Origin: Prinia subflava
Taxonomy: Eukaryota; Chordata; Aves; Passeriformes; Cisticolidae
Direction: 5' to 3'
Assembly: GCF_021018805.1 (NCBI RefSeq)
Contig: NC_086259.1
Span: forward strand, 496,001 to 560,000
DNA: 64,000 bases
The translations under genes and the position numbers were made by a program. The notes below the pieces were generated by a model. The model was not told the origin of the DNA and did no database searches. It worked only from the letters and a program-made list of their open reading frames with translations. This document shows positions 38,985-51,400 of the stretch, piece by piece. The first letter of the stretch is position 1. The number at the start of each line of letters is the position of its first letter.

Positions 38985-38990
38985 TTTATT
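38985..38990 (-). terminator. Candidate polyadenylation signal directly after the CDH11 stop
   Basis: AATAAA on the minus strand begins two bases after TAA. Use of this site would make a transcript with almost no 3' UTR. Distal signals exist, so this one may be weak or unused. Confidence 0.25.
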
Positions 38991-38991
38991 G

Positions 38992-39488
38992 TTAAGAATC
39001 ATCATCGAAAGTGTCTTTGGAGCCATACAAGTCTGCAAGTTTCTTAAATCGAGGTCCCCAATTTTGTAGATAGTCATAGTCCAAGTCAGAATCTGTTGTC
39101 GCTGACTCCAAGGAGCTGAGGGACCCTGCCACGGAGCCCCTGCCCTCATAGCCATAGATCTGGATGGAGTCATAGGGAGGGGCAGTGGGGTCGTTGTCAG
39201 CCTCCTGTATCCTGGTGTTGATGAAATCGTCCACGTCCACGCTGTTAGGCGCGGGCCGCAGCCCCGGCCTGGGCAGGTACTGGTACTCGGGCTTGATGTC
39301 CTTGCGGGGGATGAAGCCGTTGATGCCGTCGGGGTTCTGCAGCGTGGCGATGTCGAACGCCTCTGTGTCCTCCTCGCCGCCGCCCTCGTCATCGTACGTG
39401 ATGATGTTTTCCCGCACATCCTCCTCCTCAAACACGATCAGGGGCTCTTTCTTCTGTCTCTTCAGGGTTACGAACAGCACCACAATGA
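38992..39488 (-). CDS. CDH11: CDH11 last coding exon (cytoplasmic tail)
   Basis: 497 nt coding, residues 629-792 and stop TAA. Completes the transmembrane helix (IVVLFVTL), then the juxtamembrane p120-catenin region ([17 protein letters not shown] and the [12 protein letters not shown] acidic stretch) and the beta-catenin binding region from about 730 ([14 protein letters not shown]) to LADLYG (778-783), ending KDTFDDDS. The acceptor is TTTTCCTCAG. Locally GC-rich with CpGs, unlike the AT-rich flanks, as expected for a conserved coding exon. Confidence 0.97.
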
Positions 39489-42400
39489 CTGAGGAAAACA
39501 AAACATGAGTTAGACTGCACTGTTGAACACCAGCTCCTTTGTAAGTAATTATTGCATCCCCCAGCCCTCAGCTTTTCTGCTGGATTGTTGCAAACTTCTG
39601 CATTTGTAGTGCTACTTGCTAGGTAAAAGCAGTGATGTTTGTACACAAAACTGAACACACTGATCTGAGGCTTTCTATCTGGGCTGCATGCCACTGCTCT
39701 TACTAATTGCTCATTACTGCAACACTAATTCAAGGGAAGTGTTTGTGGGGCCCACAGTGCTGCAGAACACTGTTACACTGCGTTTGAGCTGCCCAAGCAC
39801 ATTAATATCTGCAACAAAACAAAGATGAATCTTTATCCTCTCCCATATGCCCAAAGCTTAACTCTAATTCCAAGTGCCATTTCCATTAAAATGGATTTTT
39901 TTAAGCAAAAACTCCAAAGATGTATTTGTTTTTGCATTCTCACTTCAAATTCCCATAAAATAAAGTATATAAGAAAAGAAACACTATAAAATACTACAGG
40001 AAAATCAGAAAATATTGTATTGTATAATTTTTTTCAAATCATCAGGAAACACTTTGCAGCATTTTCTTAAGAACAGGTCTTTGAAGCCACGCATCTGTCT
40101 TCAACACAAGATGGGTTTGAGGGAAGTAGCTGGCAGGGGCCATTAAGCCTGGCTGACCTCAATAAGGAACTTGTCATCCAGGGAAGATCACAAAACTTAG
40201 AACTGTATGTCATGACCTTTAAGCAGTGTCTCTGATTAACTGGCATTAGACCACAGGAGGACATTCTCCAGGTACATCTACACAAATTCACTGGTGTTTG
40301 CTATTGAGGATGTCACAGAAGCCCAGAATGGTTTAGGGTAGCAGAGACCATAAAGCTCACCTCATTCCACCCCCGCCATGGCAGGGACACCTTCCACTGT
40401 CCCAGGCTGCTCCCAGCCCCAGGGTCCAGCCTGGCCTTGGGCACTGCCAGGGATTCAGGGGCAGCCACAGCTGCTCTGGGCACCCTGTGCCAGGGCCTGC
40501 CCACCCTGCCAGGGAACAATTCCTGATTCCCAAGATCCCATCTAACCCTGCCCTCTGGCACTGGGAGCCATTCCTTATGTCCTGTCCCTCCAGCCCTTGG
40601 CAATTGTCTCTCTCCATCTTTCCTGCAGTTCCTCCAGGCTCTGCAAGGCCACAATGAGGTCACCCTGAAGCCTCTCGCAGCCAGGCAGATTAGTACTCCC
40701 TATAAAAATAAAAGCTAAAAAATAAGATTAATTTCTTCATCTTGGAGCTGAGGGCAGGATTCCTTTTTTAACTTAAGCCCAGACAAGCAGCAAGGAAAGA
40801 GCAATTTTACCAAGCAGGATGACGATGCAGGCCAGGATGGCAATGAGGGCGCCGGTGCTGAGCCCCGCGTTGAGGACGTAGGCCTCGGCACTGCAGGACA
40901 GCAGGGAGCCGCCGCTGTCGCAGCCGCACACGCGGATGGTCAGCGTGTTGGTGCTGCTCAGCGCGGGCACGCCGCCGTCACTGATCACGATGGGCAGGAG
41001 GTACAAATCCTGCTTCTGACGACTGAACCCTTCCCGTCTGACCAGCACACTCGCTGTGTTATCTGGGTGAAGAAGAGAGAGAATCATTGTTAATTCTTCC
41101 ACCAAGTTGTCCTCTTAGCCACTATTGGAAAGGGAATTATCTTGCTGCAATGGATCTCGATTTTCAGGGACTTTAGCATTATTTCTACAATAAACCAGTA
41201 GAAAGCGTCACCTTTCTAACGACCCAGAAGCAATTACAGGATTGTATTTAATTCATAGAGCACCACACTCAGTTTTAATTCTTTCATTAACTCAAGCAAC
41301 ACTAATAAACTCTGTCTGATAGTACCTTTTATACCTGTAACTTTCTGAGAAAGTCACAATATTTTTTCAATATCCAAATGGCTGGATCTTCTTATTGCTG
41401 TCTGAGTTAGTTTTAGTGTCTGTCCAGAATTAAAGCTTTCAATGGAGGGGTAAACCCCATATCTCCCTTGTGTGTTCTTGAAGTCACATCTAAAAGCATG
41501 GTAGACAGAGATCTATTCCCAAATGGGCTCCGGTAATAGGAGTCCCACCAAAACAAAACCCAATATTTGCTCTGTATGAGCAAATTCAAGCCTTGTTGTT
41601 TCAGTAAGAAATGCTGAAGATAACAGTGTTTTATCAGAATCTGGTTTTCACCCAAACTTCCAAAGCCAGCATTCAGAGAGCTTGATCATATATGCACAGT
41701 ATGTCTGGGCAAATTTTGAATTATGTGGATGTAAGTAAGAGTTAGATCACAGAATCAAAAATACTCTGAGTTGGAAGGGACCCACAGGGATCCATGAGTC
41801 CAACTCCTGGCAGTATTTCTGTAAGTCTATTCTCATTGTCCTCATGAGAGGTGACCTGCCATGGTGCAGGGGACAGAAAATGAGCACAGGACATTTTGGA
41901 TGGTCCTGCACACTTCCTCTGGCTAAAGCCTTAGAAAGGGGACAGTGTGAGATGTCACTGTCCCCTCACTGAGGCAGCCTGTGCTTCCCCCTCACAGGGG
42001 AACACCAGCAAGGCTCCCTTGTTGTGCCTCTCCTCTCTCTCTCTCAGCTCAGCCTGAACCAAAGTTTATAACAGTTGTAAATATCCCAAAGTAAATAAAG
42101 TGAAACAATCATATCCATGGTTTTCAGACCTTCAAAAGCCAGTTTATATTGAAGATTTATTCCACACAACCTTTCCTGGCTTGCCTTGTTCTTCATTTTT
42201 CACTATATAAAAGAAAAAGGGGGAAAAAACCCACTATTCTTTTATCTGCGGAGGGAGGGTCATTCACCTCCAAAGGTACCCACTCTACTTCTGCCTCAGC
42301 TTCTGTAGATTAATCGTTTTCCTGTTGAAGAGTCAGCATAAATTCCAGAATTTAATGCAAACCATAAAACCTCTCCTAATGATCTAATCACTGCGATTTC

Positions 42401-45400
42401 CAGGGAAGTCTGTGAATAACATATACCCAAAGAGAAGTGTTCTTGCCTTGCATTAACCACCCTTGCAGGCAGTGCCCCTGATGTAGAGCAAGGTCTGAAA
42501 CTGCCCCCACATTTGGTCAATCTATGGGATGAGAAGGATGTTTGCACTGCTTGACTCTCCCAGTAACTTCACCAGCAAGGATGAATATTTTAGGTAGGAG
42601 CTGTTTATTACACACCAAATGAGTCCATCCCCGTATCTACCCCTGTCCTGTCAGCCCACACACGAGTGGTCACCTGGGCATGACACAACTGTTGCTTTTT
42701 GGTGTCGAGTCACAAAAACAACTGCATAGAAAACAACTTCTTAACTTCTCCTTTGCACAATGTCACATTTGCTAAGGACAGAGATGTTGATAAAGATCTG
42801 ATTGTTTATCACTTTTAGCTCTTGGAGGTGCCCTTTATCTCTCCCAGAGTCCTTCTAATCTCCTGAATGTTTACATGCACCATCTAAACTTTGAGGCACA
42901 ATTTTTTACAGGACCATGATGTCTGTGTGACAGAAACCTTATTTTAGGACTTTAAATTAATGGGCTCATCGCAATTTGGTACAAATAGGAACATAACATC
43001 TAATATCTATTAACCTATCAGCTAACTTGAACTCATATATTGATCCAGAATTAAACTATTCCACAGAGTCCTCTAAAATGCATTTAATAGTTAATTTTCT
43101 CAATGGGAGAACCAAGATCTGTTTCATTAAATGAAAAATCACAACAGGGCAGATTATTCTTGTGGCAAAAAAAAATGAACATTAACAGGGGACTGAGCTA
43201 CAGCTGCCTTGAGGCTGCAAATGCACTGTGTAAGGAATGACAATACCATATATTAGTATATTTAGTCTTTGGCTATGTATTTTTTTGTCACAGATTTTAT
43301 TTTTCTTTCCTTTTTTCAGCTGAGATGGTATTCCTAATTAGAAATAAGAAAAGGATAGCAAATTATTCAGCTGTTACACAGACTGGCTTGGTCCACCCAC
43401 TGCAGTCACTTGCACTAAACAAAGCTGATTTTGATCCAATGGCTGATTTATCTGTTTCAATAAGAAGTGATTTTTAGTTTAACATATTTTTTTAAAATGA
43501 AAAATTCAATCACTATGCCTGGCTAAAGTTTAAAAAGGACTACAATACATCAAGCCTAAAAGGTCATTTTTTTAATCTTTTCCTTTTACTGTTTATGTTC
43601 ACTTCTCACATTTAGAAGAAACATAATATCCATAAGAGGAAAAAAAACCCCTTTCTTACCTAGATAAAAGATAACATATAATCCTAGCTAATATTCTCAT
43701 CCTTGCTTTTTTATTATTTTCAAGGCCCAGGAGTAGAACTATAATCCTGGTAAAATGGCATTTTTTAAGCCAACTGAAGTTAAATGTCAATACAAGCTTA
43801 AAACTATTACTTAACACATATGGGAACTACTTGACTGTCAGTCCTAATGAACACAATGAGGGTTAACACAAAAAGGAAAGGAACAGTAATCTCAAGGCCA
43901 TTCCCAAAATTTCACATTTTTCCAGCTAGTATTGCCTTGGCAATCCAGTATCCAAAGGTGTTGCAAATGAAGAAATTTGTGGTCTCCATGAAATCTTTAC
44001 AATCAGAAGCTAAAATTGCATTATTTCTCGATGATCCTTATACTGATCTCCCTAACCTTTGATTTTTGTTGTTTTCTCTGGTAATTTTATTGATTATTTC
44101 CAATATTTCCTGTGTGCATAGGCAAATGTAGCTTAGTTGTGGGGGCCTTCTTAACATAGATTGTGTAAGGAGAATTTTAGATTACAGAAGCTGACTGCAG
44201 TGTGAACTTTATCACCTGTATCAGGTGTGACTGCTGATTCAGCCGGGAAATGGAACAGTTTCAGGGGTCCAGCTCTCTAAAATCCTTGCCTTACCAGGAA
44301 TGACAATTGCTGTGGATAATCCATGGCAAAATCCTGTGACTTGATAGCTTGTGTGTTTCAAAATTTTCTCGTTGAAAAAGTGTAAAGCACGTGTTTGAAT
44401 TTAAAAAGCAGACTTTACTCACTGATTTTTGTGGGCTCACAAGTTTAATTTCAGCCTCTGTAAAGCTCTATATCGTGAATTTGGGACTGCAGCCCTTCCA
44501 GCAATGCCAGGCTGAGGGACCCCAAGGAAAGGGCATCTCAGCACAGGACCCAGCAGGGTTAAAAGCAGGAAATATATTTACTCAAAATCTGCCTCTCTGC
44601 TGTGAAGTGCCACCAGCCTCTGCTGCTCGTTTGAAGACCTGACTTCAGTGGGAGCAGAATTGAGCAGAGCCCGGGCAGACAGTGCTGTTTGTTTATGAGC
44701 TATAATATAAAGAAACAGTGCAAAAGTAATTCTGTGTTTTATCCCAGCGTGGGCTAAACCATTATCTCATGTTTTCTATGGGAGATGGACTCAGCTGAAG
44801 ACTTGGTAACACAGTGGGCTATTAGTAGGATGTAGAATGTCATTATGCTTTTTTGGATTACTGCAATATGTGATTACTTTTAGGGGCTGATAAAAAGAAA
44901 CTCTATTAAATGATAATTATGGGACTGTATTCACTTTAAAGTTCTGTAATAGGCCAAAACACTGGAGTTTTCATTAACTGTTCTCCACAGTTAATAAAGC
45001 CATTTTTCTCTGAAAGTAGCAATTCCCTCTGAAAGCTGTGGTATGGCTTATAGAATACTCAGATTTACAATTCAAAAAAAAAAAAAACAACTTTCAATGA
45101 CCATGGACATTATTTGACTTGCAAATGGTAACACACTCTTCCTAAGAATTTTTTTTTAATATAGGAGTACACAGAATTTTAACTTTTTTTACTTTCCAGT
45201 ATAACTTACTTAAAAAACCCCACAAGAAACGCATAAATTAACAACATCATTGCACTGAGGATTGAACAAAATGGGGGAAAGAAAGGATGGAAATGGATGA
45301 ATTTCCTCAGATTATTCATTTGCCAGGCAGAAAATTATATGGGAAGATTCAATCCCTTAATACCGTCTTCTTGAAATAACCTTTTGCAGTACTATCAGGT

Positions 45401-48400
45401 AGAAATATTACATAACACTGACATCATCATTTAAACTACAACACATTTTTATCTGGGTTAATTTTGACTGTAACGTATTTGCTCAATATGGAAATGAAGG
45501 ATGAATGGGATTGGCTGGAGTCAGGAACCATAATATTACTCAGAGTATCTCCACTCTGACCTACGCTTCCTCTGCTAGATTATAAAATCTAATCTATTTT
45601 CAGTTTGATGTGGTGACCATAAAGTGTATTTTATAGTGAAACTTGGCCTCTGGGTCTCAAGCAAAGAATACATGCTTATTTACTCCTCTCTAAAAATACA
45701 CCCATGAATTTTTCAAAGCTTGTGTTTTACTACTTTAAAGAGAATAAATATATGCCCTGCACTGGCTCCTTTATGAATTGCTTATGTATGTACAAGTGTC
45801 AAGCACTAGGCAACAGCATTACTTTGATCAGTCAGGAATAACAGAGATTTTGTTTGGGAACTCTGATGATAATTACCCTCACTTCAGATGTGGAGAGAGA
45901 TATAAAGTGTGCCTCACTTTATATCTCTCTCCCTCACAAGTTTTTACTGAAATCATGAAATCTGGATTGTGTTGCCTTTTGTAGTTCTGGTACTGTTGGA
46001 TTCATTATTTAAGCCAGTTCAACTGAGTTTTATTTTTCAGAAAGCAGTCAAGTTTCCTTCAAACATTAAAGCTTGCTAATCAAAACCAATTCTTTAGAAG
46101 TTGAAATAGTTTTTGCCCTGTGAAGGGAAATAAAAAATGAAGAATCAGAATATAATGAAATAAATTGAGTAAATATGTATAATGGCCAAACCTGTCCTTT
46201 TTTCAGTTTACCCACCTCCTCTGGCTCCCTCAGCCTCTGGCAAGTTCAGGTCACTGATGTTATTATGTTTTGATCAATTGAGTTTTGACAGTCACTCAGG
46301 CCTGAGGTTTTTTCTTACAAATTTCTTACATTGCACCATCAATCTGAATGCAAAGCTTCTACTTTATTTCATGAATACCAAATTGGCAAAGAGATCAAGA
46401 TATCCAGATCCTGAGACAGCCAACACAGGTATATTCCACAGCACAAATCCCTGTTTCATTTCCTGCACCAGGCAGTGATTTGATTCCATTGGGAATCTAG
46501 CCCATGTCTCTTGTGATCCATAATTTACAAAAGCTGGCAGGCACAGTGATGAACAAATACAAGCAGCCTATAATTTATGCTGCCTCAGCTAATTTTAGGT
46601 TTCTCTAAATCAAGAAGATCTGCCAATTTCATTTACTGAGTGGTTTTATCCTCTTCCTGGGAGATAAAATGGCAGTAGATTCTTCTTGTCGGGTATTATC
46701 ATGTAATTAAAAATATGCATTCAAGAAAATTCAAGTGAGTTAACAAACATCCCACTTTCCCAAGAACATCCTTGCATTTCAGCTGTATGCTTCTGCCTTC
46801 CTCCCCTAAATCTTGCAGAAAGACACTCTGACAAAGTTAATGACAATGCTATTGCATGACATTACATTAGCCATTAGTTCTACTTTGTCATTTCTTTGGA
46901 TTCTGGTAGAGTGGGAATCTTCACACAAACCTCTGTTGTCTCTGAGTGTAAAATTTGGATTATGAATAATTTCAGGTGGTAAACTGAAGATAAATCTTGG
47001 TCCATTGGCTGAGTCATCCTTGTCATCAGCACTAATTGTAATAAATTGCTGTAAAAGAAAAGCACTCTGTAAGCAAACAGCTCCTTCTCTGGGTACATCA
47101 CATACAGGCAGCATTCTGAGACAGCCCTTGAATAAGAATTGTAAAATAGCAGAACCCCCCTCAAATACAAATATATGCAATTACAAACACAGAGCCTACT
47201 CCAAACTACAACAGGCATTAGAGCTGTAAAAGCACACACCTTCAGAGGGAGGTGGTGAGAACAAGGAAAGAGGTATGCACAGGAGGGATGGGCACAGGAG
47301 GGGTGTGCACAGGAGGGGTGGGTACAGGAAGGGTGTGCACAGGAGGGGTGTGCACAGGAGGGGTGGGTACAGGAAGGGTGGGCACAGGAGGGGTGGGCAC
47401 AGGAGGGGTGTGCACAGGAGGGGTGGGCACAGGAGGGGTGGGCACAGGAGGGGTGGGCACAGGAGGGGTGTGCACAGGAGGGGTGGGCACAGGAGGGGTG
47501 GGTACAGGAAGGGATGGGCACGGGAGGGGTGGGCACGGGAGGCGTGAGCACAGGAGGGGTGGGCAGGCCATACCTGGTTGCTTCGGGCATTCTCACACAC
47601 GAAGGCTTCGTAGGCCGCTGCAAACTTGGGAGCGTTGTCATTGACGTCAACAACCTTGATTGCAATGGGAACTTTGGCTTCCTGGTGCTGTTTGTCTGTG
47701 GGAGAGGCAACACTCATATGAGACAGAAGCAGGAATAGCCCTCAAAACAAACAAATTCTCAGGTGCATCCAAGGAAAGATCAAATATGCTGAGGTACTTA
47801 TGCTGAGATTTCTTGCAGTTTATCAAATGGAGACAATTGGAGGATTACAGGATTTGTACCACTGTTTATAAAACACCTCAGTGAAATACTCACGGACTTC
47901 AACTGCAAAGACAGAGATATTATGCCAAGCCATTTCTTCCCTATCCAAAGCCTTTATTGTCTTGATATTGCCATCTTCTGCATTAATAACAAAATATCTT
48001 TCAAGGTCGGTGTGTCGATCAATTGAATATCTAAAGAAGATTGAAAGTCAGTAATTAGAGAAAAGAAGGACTAAGGAGTTTTATGCACACAGATTTGTTC
48101 TATATAATTATTATTTCTAAATAACTATAATTAGTACACCTATTGTTGCCCTCAATATCATTGTCAAAAAGATGATATGTGTTGTTTTAAAAGGAAAATC
48201 ACCTGGTTGGTTTCTACATTTAGAAAAACAGTACATCAGAATGTTTGTAATAAGTGAAAATTGCTGGTCTTTGAAGTCTCTATATCAAAGCCCTAATATA
48301 CTCTTTATTTTCTTCTCTTATAAAACATGATAAAAAATATCTAGTGAGATATTTTTTCTCTTCTGTTTCATATTAATCATGGTGATCTTTTAAGTATTCC

Positions 48401-51400
48401 AATCTTTGGTTTACTCCAAATATTAATTGATCATACCAATTTATGAAATATCATCCACTCTCTGCACATTTTACAGCTTTAAACACCTCTGACTTTTATA
48501 ACTTCATGCTGAATTTTTTTTAAATGTTAAGTATATCCACAAAAGAGGTCTTCATAACTTAAGTTACACTGAGAACATGACAAATAAAATTCAAGTAATA
48601 GAAGGCTATTACAAGAATTTTTCACTATGAGGGTGGTGAGGCCCTGTCACAGAGAAGCTGTGGCTGCCCCTGGCAATGTCCAAAGCCAGGTTGGTTGGGA
48701 CTTGGAGCAGCCTGGGATAATGGAAGGTGTCCCTGCCCATGGCAGGGGGTGGGAATGGATGAACCTTAGGGTCCTTCCAGCCCAAACCATTGCATGATTA
48801 TGTGATTCCAAGAAGATCCAACACAACTGCAGAAAGTAGGGGTATGTATGGGCTTGTCTTCAACAATTAACAGTTACCCAGCCCAATCCCTAATCTACAT
48901 CTTAGACTTCGATATTTTGAGAAAAATCCATGCTGTGAAAAAAGCACAAGGCATTTGTGGAAAATTTAATTTGGAACAGAGTCTACCAAAGATGGCCTTA
49001 AGTATATTTTAATTAGACATATGTGTAGTATGATCCAGGCTTTGAGAAACTGGCAGCTTATGGAACAAAGGCACAAAACCAGTGCTGGATGGTTGAAGTT
49101 TCAATATTCTGGGTGTCTTCAGAACTTGCCTAACAATCCCAAAAGCTAATGCTCAGAAGGAAACAGGAAATGCAGCAAACCTTATAGCATTGTTGGCAGC
49201 ATCTGGGTCTTTGGCATGTACTTTTCCAACCACAGTACCAGATGCTGCATTTTCCTGTACTTCAAAAATGTAACTTGGCTTCAAAAACACCGGTGGCTCA
49301 TCGGCATCTTCCACCGCTATTTTGACTGTCACCGTGTCCTTGAAGGGCCCGTTGCTAATGAACTTGGGGTCAATGTGGACATTGGCTGCCTCTACCTTCA
49401 GGCTGTAGGACTTTTTGGTTTCATAATCTAAGGTCTGTGAGAAACAAGAAGACAGTGCGTTCCAGTCAGAGAAACCAGGCTGTAAGAGCAGCAGGAGCAC
49501 CCTAGGGTTCAATGACATCAAACAAATGTGAGCATCTGTCAGCAAGCTTGGACTGAAATGTGTGTATTTAAAAACATAAAGACTCAAATGGAAGGAGCTA
49601 CATTCTATGTATGGAGCAGCATAGGAAGGCACTCAAAATATCACCACAGAGTCCTGGTTTTGCTCTTTGCTTGCTGTACCACTGAGGAAATTCCCATCTA
49701 TACTGGGAAAATTAACCTTGTCTCCATGCAGCTTTCCAGGCAGCACAAAAGTGCAAGGAATGGGAAAGGGGTTCCCAAAAGAGGCCTGGCTTTATCCAGG
49801 CTGGCAGGCATTCCGTGTGGATGTGGTCTGATGTGCTCCTGGTGCACTATGAGATAGCACACAGATAAGTTAAATTATTTAGGTAGTGGGGAAAATACGA
49901 AGATGGTTTGCAGTGCTTTCATTCCTGCAGTTCTCTCCAGCCACAGAACTCATAACACTTTCCAAAGGGGAGGTGGAATAATGCCCCATGAGACAAGTTC
50001 TTTTGGGAGCCTGATCAAAGCCATGGCACCTCTGTACCTGAATTGGTAGGAAGTGGCTGCAGGGTTGCACCTCAAAATGATCACACAGGTGCCAACCACA
50101 ATTCACAAATTATGTTAACACCAGAGACTGAGTGGAGTGACAACTCAGCCACATTTCAAAACACACTAAAATCCACTCCCACCTCTAGAACAGAGACAGA
50201 AATCAAACCAGGGCAGTTTTGAGCAGAGGAGACCTCTGGGTCCCTTCCTGAGGGACTGCCCTAAAGGGCAGGGCAGGGCTGAGCAGAAGTTGCCCAGGCC
50301 GACCAGAAGTTGCCCAGGCCTTCTCCTTTGAGTTCTGATTTCTCCAGGAGAGATAAATAGCTCTGAAAATACAAAGGGCAAAATGATAATGCTTCCATAA
50401 TAATAAGATTTATGTTCTGCAATTTGCAATTTGGAATTAATTTGATAATGCTTTCAAAGCTCCTGCTGATGGGCTGTGTGTGAAATCCCCTCTGCTGCTT
50501 TTCCCATAGCCTGTGACTCCTTCAGAACATTATTGTGGACAATGCACAGCTGAAGAATTCAAACTATAGGGCATGAGGCTTTTCAGACTGAACATAAAGC
50601 AACAGTGAATGTCTGCTACTTATCAGCACTAGGCAAAACTTCATTAACAATGAAGCTGATGGCATCGTATTTTACCGTGACTTTTTATTATGAATTCATT
50701 TAGTGTGTGCAATTAATCCAGTGTACAGTATTTATGTAACTCTTCTTGGTTATTTTCTTCCATTCCAATTCAGCTAATGGGGAAATGGAATATTAAGAGT
50801 TAATCACACCTTGAGAAATGAATTAAGTGAAATTTGCATTTACTAATATTTTAGCTTAGGTGGTAATCCATTATTATAAATATTCTGTCAGCAACAAAGA
50901 ACACTACATAGCAGTAGGCATCACTCACCTTCTTAAGCTTCACAACTCCTTCCTGAGTCTCATAATCTGTGGTGATTTCAAACATGTCCATGCCATCTCC
51001 ATCGATGATGCTGTAAGCCACCAAGCCATTCTCTCCAATGTCAGGATCTTTGGCCTTCACTCTCCCCACTTCCTCTCCAGGGACAGCCGCTTCCGACACT
51101 GACATCTGGTACACACCTGGAGCAGGGAGAACAGGGAGACATGTGCCCTGGGTGAGCAGGCTGCTCCCCACCTGTGTGTTTACTCTTTGAACTTGTGAGT
51201 TGCCAACAAACACAGTGATTTTGGGCATTTTCAACCCCCTGAGGGATTGTTGTATTCTGTTCTGTTGTAAAGAGCTTTGAGCGGCAACTCAGCTGTGAAA
51301 CCTTAACCCACATGGATAATGTATGGAACATGACTCCCTCCCTGTTACCCCTCTGCTCAAGGAGGTGCTGGAAAGGACAACCAATCACTCAGAATGCAGA

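Larger units (their letters stand above)
36548..38991 (-). other. CDH11: Probable CDH11 3' UTR
   Basis: The 2.4 kb downstream of the stop is AT-rich with no CR1 or LTR fragment, in contrast with the repeat-laden DNA to its left. Candidate AATAAA signals on the minus strand appear as TTTATT at 38985-38990 (two bases after the stop), 38193-38198, 37256-37261, 36821-36826, 36799-36804 and 36548-36553. A 37-base A run at 37407-37443 would be U37 in the transcript. Which signal is used cannot be decided from sequence; the left edge given is only the furthest candidate. Confidence 0.4.
41063..46930 (-). other. CDH11 intron between exons 9 and 10
   Basis: 5868 bp, mostly AT-rich unique sequence. 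Contains one degraded CR1-like piece (41745) and the perfect hairpin at 45892. No cassette exon was recognised. Confidence 0.8.

Noticed and set aside
39185..39508. Plus-strand frame opposite the CDH11 tail exon
   Set aside because: Antisense shadow of a strongly recognisable cadherin tail.
47196..47717. Frames of 173 and 277 codons with repeated proline/cysteine/histidine units
   Set aside because: They read from CDH11 exon 8 across its donor into the intronic minisatellite. The exon end is fixed by phase and family length.
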